13,043 nucleotides of DNA from an uncultured Clostridia bacterium (GTDB lineage: Bacteria > Bacillota > Clostridia > Christensenellales > Aristaeellaceae), in contig CAKTTL010000081.1 in assembly GCA_934615235.1 (NCBI GenBank), forward strand, positions 1-13,043. Reading direction: 5' to 3'. Under the pieces are notes generated by a model. That model saw only the letters and a list, made by a program, of their open reading frames with translations, did not search any database and had not been told where the DNA came from. Shown here piece by piece: positions 6,233 through 12,941 of the stretch. Position 1 is the stretch's first letter. Each line of letters begins with the position of its first letter. The translations under genes and the position numbers were made by a program.

Positions 6233-8518
6233 TTACGGCTGGCCGCCCTGCTGCATCTGCTGCAGGATGAGTCGGTCGATATCGCTCATGCCGCTCGTAC
6301 CGCTCATGCCCGCGCCATAGCCGGAACCGGCTCCGCCCTGCTGGCGGTTGATCCAGTCGAGCAGGCCCGCGGGCGCGTCGCCCGTGCCCGTGCCAGTTCC
6401 CGTACCCGTGCCGGGGTTTTCAACCGTCGCGCCGGAGCCGATGGGCGGCACGGTCGTGCTGCCGGAACCGGCGCCCGCGCCCGGGTTCGTGCTGCTCAGC
6501 GCAAGATCGCCCTGAAGAATCCAGCCGGAAACGCCGTTGATCGAAATCTTCAGCCAGACGCGGTTGTCGCTCGTCGTCGCGCGCTGCGTCACCTGCACGG
6601 CCGTGTTGACCGCGATGCTGGCGTACGCGGAGGAGCTGCCCGCCGGTTCGCCGTAGATGCGCAGCTGGCCGTTGCCCTGCGCGGCGTAGGCGGTGTAGTT
6701 GACGTTCACGGTGTTGGTAACGATCACGCCCTGCGTGCCGGAGCCCGCGCCGCCGCCCTGCGGGGCGAAGCGCATGGAGTTGGTCGGGATATAGCCGCTC
6801 AGGCCGCCGTAAACGACGAGGCACCAGTTGGAGCCGTAGGTGCGGATGGTCAGGCTCGCGCCGCTGGGGATGCTGGTGGTGTAGCTCGAATTGCTGTTCG
6901 GCTCGGAGCGCAGATACTGCGCGCTGTTGGTGTACGCAGGCATGTTGTCGAGCGAGCTGTTGAGCGCGCCCATGCCGCCCGCGCCGCCGGTCGAGCCGGA
7001 GGAGCCGTTCGTGCTGGAAAGATAGCGCGAGGAGACATAGCCGTTGCGGCCGTTGACGCTGATATAGGACCAGCCGTTCGTCTGCGAGATGACGGTCACC
7101 TGCGTGCCGCGCGGCAGCTGCGCGATGACGCTGCCGCCGATGGAAGCGCGCATGTTCAGCGAACCGCCGGACGTATTCACATACGCGGTGGAGCCGCCGC
7201 TCGTGCCGGGCGAAACGGTCGAGCCGTCCGCGGCGCGCAGCGCCAGATCGCCCTGACGGATCCAGCCGGTGGTGTAGCCCGTCTGAATGTAGAGCCAGAC
7301 GACGTTGTCGCTCGTCGTCGCGCGCTGGGTGACGGTCACAAGCGCGTTTTTCGCGACATTGACGGTGCTGCTGCGGCTCACGTCCGCGCCCGCGTCCGGA
7401 TAGATGCGCAGCAGGCTCACGTCCGTCTGCGCGTAGGCGGTGTAGTTGACGGAGGTGCGGCTGGTAACGGTCGGCTGCGTGGCCGCGCCGCCCTGGTTGG
7501 CGAAGTTCAGCGCGCTGGTGCGCACATAGCCGGTATAGCCGCCGAAGGAGACGTAGCACCATTCGGTTCCGTAATTGCGCACGGTCACGACGGCGTTCGC
7601 GCCCAGCTGGGTGACGGGACTGGCCGTGTCCTCAGGCTGCAGGCGCAGATACTGCGCGCTCGTCACGCGCGCGGAGATGTTGCTCTGCGAGCCGCCGGGG
7701 TTCTGCGCGCCCGGCATGGAAGAAGAAAGATAGCTGGTCATCACGTAGCCGGTCTGGCCGTTGGCGATGATGCGCGACCAGCGCCCCGCCTGCGAAAGCA
7801 CGGTCACCCGCGTGCCGCGCGCGATCTGAGCGATCACGCGGCCGCCCGCCGCGTCGCGCATGTTCAGCGAACCGCTCGCCGTGTTCACATAGGCGACGCT
7901 GCCGCCGGTCGTCGTGCTGCCGCCCGTCGTGCCGCCGGGAGTCGTATTGCCGCCGGTCGAACCGCCCGTCTGCGTCACGCGCAGATAGCTGCCCATCACA
8001 TACCCCTGCGAGCTGCCGTAGGAAACGCGGTACCAGTCGCCCACCTTTTCCTGAATGGTCACCTGCGCGCCGTTGGGAAGACGGCGCACCACGCCGCCCG
8101 CCGCGCTGGGGCTGACGCGCATGTTCAGCGAACCGCCGCTGGTGGAAACATACGCCTTCGCGCCGAGCACGGTCTGCGCGGGATTGTTGTTCGTGCCGGG
8201 CACGGTGCCGGGCGTCAGCTCGGTGCTGCCGGGATCGTTGGGGTTGGCGCGCAGATAATCCGCGCTGACGTACCCCGTCCGGCCGCCGACGGAAACGCAG
8301 TACCAGTTCCCGCTCTGCGAGACGATGGTCACGGTCGTACCGTTTGCGAGCCGGTCGATGATCGGATACGCGCCCGACGCGCCGCTGCGCATGTTCAATT
8401 TGCCCGAACGCGTGGAAACGATCGCCTGCGAGCCGTTGGCGAAAGCCGCGCACGCCGCGGAACTGAAGGCGAAAACGAGCAGGAGCGTTGCCAGCGCCAG
8501 AGAAATTGTTTTCTTCAT
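6233..8518 (-). CDS. Secreted multi-SH3 domain protein (eight SH3-like modules)
   Basis: The 761-residue protein begins with a signal peptide (MKKTISLALATLLLVFAFSS, then ACAAFA), so it is exported. It holds eight SH3-like modules at about 32-90, 122-180, 209-265, 281-339, 357-428, 445-501, 530-584 and 605-675. Four are classical SH3b units (LNMR near the start, W.....GGRTGYV at the end). The others fall into two further subtypes, giving the order A-A-A-B-C-A-B-C. Linkers are Gly/Ser/Thr-rich and a GT repeat sits near 703-713. I see no amidase, NlpC/P60, LPXTG or choline-binding segment, so it probably binds peptidoglycan or other surface ligands without cutting. The frame opens at a GTG (8524), but GAGG 7 bp before the ATG at 8518 favours that start. 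It is divergent from the gene at 8705. Confidence 0.88.
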   Translation of the reverse strand: MKKTISLALATLLLVFAFSSAACAAFANGSQAIVSTRSGKLNMRSGASGAYPIIDRLANGTTVTIVSQSGNWYCVSVGGRTGYVSADYLRANPNDPGSTELTPGTVPGTNNNPAQTVLGAKAYVSTSGGSLNMRVSPSAAGGVVRRLPNGAQVTIQEKVGDWYRVSYGSSQGYVMGSYLRVTQTGGSTGGNTTPGGTTGGSTTTGGSVAYVNTASGSLNMRDAAGGRVIAQIARGTRVTVLSQAGRWSRIIANGQTGYVMTSYLSSSMPGAQNPGGSQSNISARVTSAQYLRLQPEDTASPVTQLGANAVVTVRNYGTEWCYVSFGGYTGYVRTSALNFANQGGAATQPTVTSRTSVNYTAYAQTDVSLLRIYPDAGADVSRSSTVNVAKNALVTVTQRATTSDNVVWLYIQTGYTTGWIRQGDLALRAADGSTVSPGTSGGSTAYVNTSGGSLNMRASIGGSVIAQLPRGTQVTVISQTNGWSYISVNGRNGYVSSRYLSSTNGSSGSTGGAGGMGALNSSLDNMPAYTNSAQYLRSEPNSNSSYTTSIPSGASLTIRTYGSNWCLVVYGGLSGYIPTNSMRFAPQGGGAGSGTQGVIVTNTVNVNYTAYAAQGNGQLRIYGEPAGSSSAYASIAVNTAVQVTQRATTSDNRVWLKISINGVSGWILQGDLALSSTNPGAGAGSGSTTVPPIGSGATVENPGTGTGTGTGTGDAPAGLLDWINRQQGGAGSGYGAGMSGTSGMSDIDRLILQQMQQGGQP

Positions 8519-8586
8519 GTTCACACCTCTTCCTTTGTTTTGTAACGAAAATTCAGGAAAAATGTAATATCTGTTAATATAGACGT

Positions 8587-8615
8587 ATTATAAGGCAAAA
8601 AAGATCACTTTGCAA
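8587..8615 (-). promoter_or_regulatory. Promoter of the SH3-array gene with A/T tract
   Basis: On the minus strand TTGCAA (8610-8615), a 17-bp spacer and a perfect TATAAT (8587-8592) lie about 70 bp before the start codon. Immediately upstream (8614-8627) is A7T7, an intrinsically bent, UP-element-like tract within the divergent control region. Confidence 0.75.
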
Positions 8616-8704
8616 AAAAATTTTTTTCGCGCCGTCCATTTCGACTTTTTCCGCGTCTATTGTAATAGAAGACCTGCAAAAGAAGCCTGTTGGGAGGGAA
8701 AAAC

Positions 8705-9421
8705 ATGGCGGGAAAATTCAGCTCTGCTTCCGCCGCGCACGCAAATTCCGGGTTTTATCGCCGCAGAGCGGCGCTGATTGCGCTGCTCGTCCTGCTGACC
8801 GTCGCCGCGGGCTGCGCGGCGGGCGGGCTGCTGCTCGGCGCGTCCTTCTCAAAGGAAGCGCAGCCTGCGGCCGCCCGCAGCCCGTTTGCAGGCTGGTCGT
8901 TTGAAGAAAAGCTTTCGCTGCTCAACACGCTCAAAGAACAGGGAGCGGACGCTTCCGCCATCCCGGATCTTTCGCGCCGAACCGAGCAGGAGGCCGACGA
9001 AGCGCTGACCGCCGCGCTCGAGCGGCTCTGCCCCGCGCCCGCCGTTTCGCCGCGCGCCCTCGGCGCTTTCAGCGACAGCTGGGGTCTTGAGGAAAAGGCG
9101 CGCTATTCGCAGATGCTGCTGGCCAACGGGCTGGGAAACCAGGCGGCCGAAATCAACCTCCTGCCGGAAAAGACGGATATGTCCGCGCAGGGCGCGGAAA
9201 GACGGGCAAAGCAGCTGCTCCTCCAGCTGGACGAGGAACTGACGGCCGACGCGCTCGAGCAGCTGACGGCGTGCGTTTCCTATTATCGGAAGGCCGGCGG
9301 AGACGGCACGCGCTACTGGTCCGTGCGCCTGCGCGACAAGACGGGCGCGCTGCGGTATACGGTCGTCATGACGCGCGAAGGGCTGCCGCTGGAAATGTAT
9401 CAGGCGGGGGAAAAAGGCTGA
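8705..9421 (+). CDS. Membrane-anchored protein of unknown function with internal repeat
   Basis: I do not recognise a named family. The 238-residue product has a basic N-terminus and one hydrophobic segment at about 22-46. That segment contains VAAGC, so a lipoprotein cleavage at Cys37 is possible, but hydrophobicity continues past it and a transmembrane anchor is more likely. The outside part has two similar helical units: WSFEEKLSLLNTLKEQG (64-80) and WGLEEKARYSQMLLANG (126-142), each followed by a helical stretch ending L..LEE/LER. The C-terminus (about 203-231, YWSVRLRDKTGALRYTVVMT) looks like paired beta strands, as in PepSY-type domains; this is a guess. A TTG at 8690 is in frame, but GGGAGGG (8692-8698), 6 bp before the ATG at 8705, decides the start. 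It is divergent from the SH3-array gene. Confidence 0.75.
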   Translation: MAGKFSSASAAHANSGFYRRRAALIALLVLLTVAAGCAAGGLLLGASFSKEAQPAAARSPFAGWSFEEKLSLLNTLKEQGADASAIPDLSRRTEQEADEALTAALERLCPAPAVSPRALGAFSDSWGLEEKARYSQMLLANGLGNQAAEINLLPEKTDMSAQGAERRAKQLLLQLDEELTADALEQLTACVSYYRKAGGDGTRYWSVRLRDKTGALRYTVVMTREGLPLEMYQAGEKG

Positions 9422-9451
9422 TTGACAGCCGAATCCCCCGCCCTTTATAAT
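9422..9451 (+). promoter_or_regulatory. Promoter of the GH127-like gene, abutting the upstream stop codon
   Basis: TTGACA (9422-9427) begins on the base after the preceding TGA. An 18-bp spacer and TATAAT (9446-9451) follow. Both hexamers are perfect consensus. The transcript should start near 9458, placing the hairpin at 9463 almost at the mRNA 5' end. Confidence 0.85.
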
Positions 9452-9462
9452 TGTGGTATACA

Positions 9463-9502
9463 GGGCGTATCTGAGAAAACAGGGAATTTTTCAGATACGC
9501 CC
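9463..9502. repeat. Short TIR-type hairpin in the 5' UTR of the GH127-like gene
   Basis: A 16-position stem (9463-9478 with 9487-9502; one G-T pair, 8-nt loop) has ends GGGCGTATCTGA and TCAGATACGCCC. These match the ends of the element at 2339-2502 (GGGGGTATCTGA and TCAGATACCCCC), with the fourth pair changed from G-C to C-G on both arms. The loop and right arm share CAGGGAATTTTTCAGATAC with one end of that element, so this looks like a version with the interior lost. It starts about 5 nt from the predicted transcript start and ends 7 bp before the ribosome site. Confidence 0.75.
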
Positions 9503-9524
9503 GAATCTGAGAGGACGAACCGCA

Positions 9525-11207
9525 ATGACAAAATATGCCATAGATTACAAGCTTTCCGTGCCCATGGGCGGCGTGCGCCTGACGGGCGGCCGCTTCGGGC
9601 GCGCGTTTGAAAATAACCTTTCCTTTCTCAAGGGCTTCGACCCGGACAGGATGCTGTACTGGTTCCGCGCGCACGCGGGCCGGCTCGCGCCCGGCGTTCC
9701 CTACGCCGCGGGCGACGGCCACTTTGAAAACAACCTGCACGGGCAAACCGTCGGCGAATTTCTGATGGGCGCGGGGACGAGCCTGTGGTGGCGGGAAGAC
9801 GCGGAACTGCGCGCGCAGGTGCGCGCCCTGATCTCCGAGCTGACCGAATACCAGCAGCCGGACGGCTATCTGCTCCCCGTCGACCGCGAAACGTTCAAAA
9901 CGAAGGAATACCCGAACTATACGCGCGCATGGCTCGAGTTCGGCCTGCTCGACGCGGGCTATGCGGGCGAAGCGGAGGCCTTCCGCCTTGCGCGCGGCAT
10001 GGGCGATCACTTTAATCGCAGCGACGTGCTGCCCTATGTGAACGTGCTCAACCTCGGCTTTCAGGGCATTCTCGCCTGCACCCGCCTCTATGACGCGCCG
10101 GTGGGCAGGCGCGAAGACGTCGATACCGCCGTTTCCGCCTACGAAGAGGACTGGTGGCTCGACTGGCTGCTGGCAGACGATCAGCGCGCCATTTACCAGC
10201 ACCCCGGCAATCATCCCCATTCCACGCTGCTCACCACGCTGGAAGGCTACTGCGATCTCTATCGCGCCACCGGCAGGGAAAAATACCTGCAGGCCGTCCG
10301 GCACGCGCTGAAAATGTATGAGGACAAATGGCAGCACGTGGGCGGCGGCATCGCCATGTGCGAGATGGACGATTACTTCCCCGGCTGCAACTGGCTTTCG
10401 CCAAAGCATAACTATAACGAGCTTTGCTCGACCAACTTCTGGGTGCTGCTCAACCAGCGCATGCACCGGCTGGAACCGGACAACACACACTATGTCGACG
10501 AGATGGAGAATTCGCTCTACAACGTCCTTCTCGCCGCGCAGGTGGAGGATCGCGGGTTCCATTACCTTAACTTCCTGCAGCGGACGAAGGACTGGCGCTG
10601 GCTGGATCGCTGCACGTGCTGCGCGGGTCTGGGCACGCGGCTGACGGCGCTTCTGCCGCAGTTTCTCTTTACCTACACCGATACGTCCGTCCATTGCGAT
10701 ATTTACGCGCCCAGCGAAGCGGAGCTGCCCAACGGCGTGCGGCTGCAGGTTGAAACCAACCTGCCGGACGAGGGCCGCGTGAAGGTGACGGTTCTCGCGG
10801 CGCAGGCGCCGTTCACGCTGCGGCTGCGCATCCCCCGCTGGGCGGCGGAAAACGGCGAATCGCGCTACGAGACGCACGAGGCCGTCCACGCGGGAGACGT
10901 GTTCGAGATGGACTTTCCGTTCCGCTTCCGGGCGACGAAATACACCGGCGGCGAGGAAATTCCCGGCCGGGAGCGCTGGGCGATCGAATACGGGCCGCTG
11001 CTTTACGGCGCGCTGGGCGCGCCCAATCCGATTACGCTGCGCTTCAACCCGGCAGAGCCGGAAGCATGGTTCACGCCTGTGCGGCTCCGGCGCGAAGGGC
11101 GCGAAGTCGCCGCGCTGAAGCTGAAGGGCGACGATTGCCATGAATACCGCGCTTACGCGGATATCGACACGGAGCCGTTCGACGTATATCCGATTGTCGA
11201 AAAATAA
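9525..11207 (+). CDS. GH127-like glycoside hydrolase (beta-L-arabinofuranosidase type, DUF1680 superfamily)
   Basis: The 560-residue cytoplasmic-looking protein (no signal peptide) resembles the (alpha/alpha)6-barrel GH127/GH146 group. Known GH127 enzymes remove beta-L-arabinofuranose using a cysteine nucleophile held by a zinc site made of Glu and three Cys. The matching positions here appear to be Glu299 and Cys301 (NYNELCSTNFW) and Cys365-Cys366 (DRCTCCAGLGTR). Glu280 in the GGG...CEMDDYF segment is a candidate acid/base. A beta-rich C-terminal part follows from about 385 (LRIPRWA near 433-439). It is somewhat shorter than characterised members, so the sugar specificity is uncertain. The frame is open to a GTG at 9453, but that is upstream of the predicted transcript start. 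AGAGGA (9510-9515), 9 bp before the ATG at 9525, sets the start. No transporter or other sugar gene adjoins it. Confidence 0.8.
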   Translation: MTKYAIDYKLSVPMGGVRLTGGRFGRAFENNLSFLKGFDPDRMLYWFRAHAGRLAPGVPYAAGDGHFENNLHGQTVGEFLMGAGTSLWWREDAELRAQVRALISELTEYQQPDGYLLPVDRETFKTKEYPNYTRAWLEFGLLDAGYAGEAEAFRLARGMGDHFNRSDVLPYVNVLNLGFQGILACTRLYDAPVGRREDVDTAVSAYEEDWWLDWLLADDQRAIYQHPGNHPHSTLLTTLEGYCDLYRATGREKYLQAVRHALKMYEDKWQHVGGGIAMCEMDDYFPGCNWLSPKHNYNELCSTNFWVLLNQRMHRLEPDNTHYVDEMENSLYNVLLAAQVEDRGFHYLNFLQRTKDWRWLDRCTCCAGLGTRLTALLPQFLFTYTDTSVHCDIYAPSEAELPNGVRLQVETNLPDEGRVKVTVLAAQAPFTLRLRIPRWAAENGESRYETHEAVHAGDVFEMDFPFRFRATKYTGGEEIPGRERWAIEYGPLLYGALGAPNPITLRFNPAEPEAWFTPVRLRREGREVAALKLKGDDCHEYRAYADIDTEPFDVYPIVEK

Positions 11208-11245
11208 CGGCAAAAACTTTTTTCAAAAAAATTTGACGAAAAGGG

Positions 11246-11274
11246 TTGACACGGCCGCCAAACCGGCGTATTAT
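11246..11274 (+). promoter_or_regulatory. Sigma-A promoter of the Trp T-box leader
   Basis: TTGACA (11246-11251), a 17-bp spacer and TATTAT (11269-11274) form a strong promoter. It is preceded by an A/T-rich stretch (CTTTTTTCAAAAAAATTTG), which could act as an UP element. Transcription should begin near 11281. Confidence 0.87.
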
Positions 11275-11280
11275 ACAGCC

Positions 11281-11556
11281 AATCCAAAAACCGTTGAGGA
11301 AGAGGAGTACCCGTCAAGGGCGCAGCACAGGGAGTCGTGAAGAGTGTGACCACGGCGTGCGGCATGGCGGCGAATGGACTTCCGAGGGCGGAGGCGAAAG
11401 CCGGCAAGGCTGTAGCTCCCGACGGGATCCCGCACCCGTTATCAAGGCGGCGCGTATGATGGTACGCGAGAAATGAGCCTGCGTATATCGCAGGGAATCT
11501 GAGTGGCACCGCGGAATGACCGCCTCAGACGATGATAAGTCGTCTGAGGCGTTTTT
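11281..11556 (+). ncRNA. T-box riboswitch with tryptophan (TGG) specifier
   Basis: GAGTGGCACCGCGG (11501-11514) matches the T-box consensus. Upstream are Stem I marks (GAAGAGGAGTA near 11298-11308) and a specifier region GGCGGCGAATGGACTTCC, with TGG (Trp) at 11375-11377 followed by A. A CCCGTTATC segment typical of T-box Stem II/IIA-B regions follows near 11436-11444. The switch is visible in the sequence: TCTGAG (11498-11503) can pair with CTCAGA (11524-11529) to make the antiterminator, and the same CTCAGA is locked in the terminator stem otherwise. It should turn on the downstream transporter gene when tRNA-Trp is uncharged. Confidence 0.95.
11521..11556 (+). terminator. T-box attenuator terminator
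   Basis: CGCCTCAGACGA (11521-11532) and TCGTCTGAGGCG (11540-11551) form a perfect 12-bp stem with a 7-nt loop, followed by five T's (11552-11556). It lies 53 bp before the substrate-binding protein start. Confidence 0.93.
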
Positions 11557-11609
11557 CATTCTCCCGAAAGGGAAATTTCTTCAAAGGAAAAGAAAGGATG
11601 GATGGATTT

Positions 11610-12590
11610 ATGAAGATGATCAAGAAGCTGGCCGCGCTCGTGATGGCGCTCGCACTGACCCTGACGATGACGGCGTTTGCCGCCGCGGAAAGCAAAACCT
11701 ATACCATCGGCATCGCGCAGTTCGCCGAACACCCGAGCCTGGATAACTGCCGCGAAGGTTTCATTCAGGGCCTGGCCGAAAAGGGCTACGTCGAGAGTGA
11801 AAACGTGAAGTTCATCATCCAGAACGCGCAGGCCGATATGGGCATGACCCAGCAGATCGCGCAGCAGCTGGCGCAGAAATGCGACCTCGTCTGCGCCATC
11901 GCCACCCCCATGGCGCAGGCTGCGCTGAACGCCTGCATGGACGCGAACGTGCCGGTGATCTACACCGCCGTGAGCGACCCCGTCGCTGCGATGCTGGCGA
12001 ACGAAGAAGGCAAGAGCGATAAAAACGTGACCGGCACGTGCGACCTGCTGCCCGTTGAAGCGCAGCTGAAGCTGATCCGCTCCTTCCTGCCGGAAGCGAC
12101 GAAAATCGGCATCCTGTACACGACGAGCGAAACCAACTCCGAAAGCCAGCTGAAGCTGTATCAGGATCTGGCCGGGGCGTACGGCTTTGAAATCGTGGCC
12201 AGCGGCATTTCGACCGGCGCGGATATCCCGCTCGCGTGCGATAACCTGCTGCCGCAGGTCGACTGCCTGACCAACCTGACCGATAACACCGTCGTCAGCT
12301 ACCTGGCGCTCGTGCTCGATAAGGCGACCGCCGCGGGCAAGCCCGTGTTCGGCAGCGAAATCGAGCAGGTGAAGAACGGCTGCATCGCGTCCGAAGGCGT
12401 TGAGTATGTGGCGCTGGGCCAGCAGACGGGCCGCATGGCGGCGGAAGTGCTGGAAGGCGCGTTCGGCGGCGATATCCCGTTCTACTCCAGCGAAGGCGGC
12501 GATATGTGCTATAACCCGGACGTCGCGGCGAAGCTGGGCGTGACGATTCCTGAAGCGGATCTCGCGCGCGGCATCGACGTAACGAAGTAA
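11610..12590 (+). CDS. trpX: ABC transporter substrate-binding protein, TrpX-like (probable tryptophan uptake)
   Basis: The 326-residue protein starts with an export signal (MKMIKKLAALVMALALTLTM, then TAFAAAES). It belongs to the ABC_sub_bind family (COG2984 type), shown by YTIGIAQFAEHPSLDNCREGF, the VSDPVAAML segment, GTCDLLPVEAQ and GSEIEQVKNG. Members of this family in streptococci (TrpX) bind tryptophan, and here the Trp-specific T-box in front independently points to that ligand. No lipobox cysteine is visible after the signal, which is odd for a monoderm binding protein. An in-frame ATG at 11598, with AAAGGA 9 bp upstream, is an alternative start; 11610 gives a more typical signal peptide. 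The permease and ATPase genes expected next are not in the following 453 bp. The symbol is by analogy. Confidence 0.85.
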   Translation: MKMIKKLAALVMALALTLTMTAFAAAESKTYTIGIAQFAEHPSLDNCREGFIQGLAEKGYVESENVKFIIQNAQADMGMTQQIAQQLAQKCDLVCAIATPMAQAALNACMDANVPVIYTAVSDPVAAMLANEEGKSDKNVTGTCDLLPVEAQLKLIRSFLPEATKIGILYTTSETNSESQLKLYQDLAGAYGFEIVASGISTGADIPLACDNLLPQVDCLTNLTDNTVVSYLALVLDKATAAGKPVFGSEIEQVKNGCIASEGVEYVALGQQTGRMAAEVLEGAFGGDIPFYSSEGGDMCYNPDVAAKLGVTIPEADLARGIDVTK

Positions 12591-12613
12591 GGAAAAAGCA
12601 GCGGCAAAAAACC

Positions 12614-12761
12614 GGGAGGTGCAGGAACCTCAGGTTCCTGCCAGAGGGTCTTAGGGGGACGGCGTCCCCCTAACGCTCCCCCTACCCCATGCGCCGCAGC
12701 GCACAGACAGGCGCGCAATGTTCGCGCAAAGCGCGGACGAGCCAACCCCGCCGCATGGAGC
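12614..12761 (+). repeat. Tandem palindromic repeat unit D1
   Basis: The unit has two hairpins and a GC-rich tail. The first hairpin is GCAGGAACC/GGTTCCTGC (12621-12629, 12633-12641). The second is TTAGGGGGAC/GTCCCCCTAA (12651-12660, 12664-12673). The tail runs from about 12680 to GCATGGAGC. It repeats with a 161-bp period as unit D2. The hairpin pair is homologous to copy C at 2212-2277 on the opposite strand. Reading frames through it encode no recognisable protein. Confidence 0.88.
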
Positions 12762-12774
12762 GAAAGCCCCAGGC

Positions 12775-12919
12775 GGGAGGTGCAGGAACCTCAGGTTCCT
12801 GCCAGAGGGTCTTAGGGGGACAGCGTCCCCCTGACGTTCCCCCAACCCGCGCGCCGCAGCGCAAAAAAGCGCGCAATGTACGCGCGAAGCGCGGACGAGC
12901 CAACCCCGCCGCATGGAGC
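12775..12919 (+). repeat. Tandem palindromic repeat unit D2
   Basis: This is the second tandem copy, 145 bp against 148 bp in D1, with a 3-bp net deletion in the tail. The hairpins are GCAGGAACC/GGTTCCTGC (12782-12790, 12794-12802) and TTAGGGGGAC/GTCCCCCTGA (12812-12821, 12825-12834; one T-G pair). The tail keeps GCGCGCAATGT.CGCGC and GCGCGGACGAGCCAACCCCG unchanged. Confidence 0.88.
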
Positions 12920-12941
12920 AGAGGAATCGCCGTTCCTCTGC
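12918..12941. repeat. Extra hairpin after the tandem repeats
   Basis: GCAGAGGAA (12918-12926) and TTCCTCTGC (12933-12941) form a 9-bp hairpin with a 6-nt loop directly after unit D2. It resembles the first hairpin of the units and may be the start of a diverged third copy. Confidence 0.6.

Noticed and set aside
8640..8668. Sigma-A promoter for the gene at 8705 (TTCGAC with TAATAG or TGTAAT)
   Set aside because: Both hexamers are poor matches and the spacing is ambiguous, so I do not list it as a feature.
9366..11213. 615-codon open frame on the minus strand opposite the GH127-like gene
   Set aside because: It is antisense to a well-supported gene and its composition is typical of a shadow frame.
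12614..12919. CRISPR-like array
   Set aside because: There are only two units of about 148 bp with internal hairpins, with no short repeat/spacer pattern and no cas genes.
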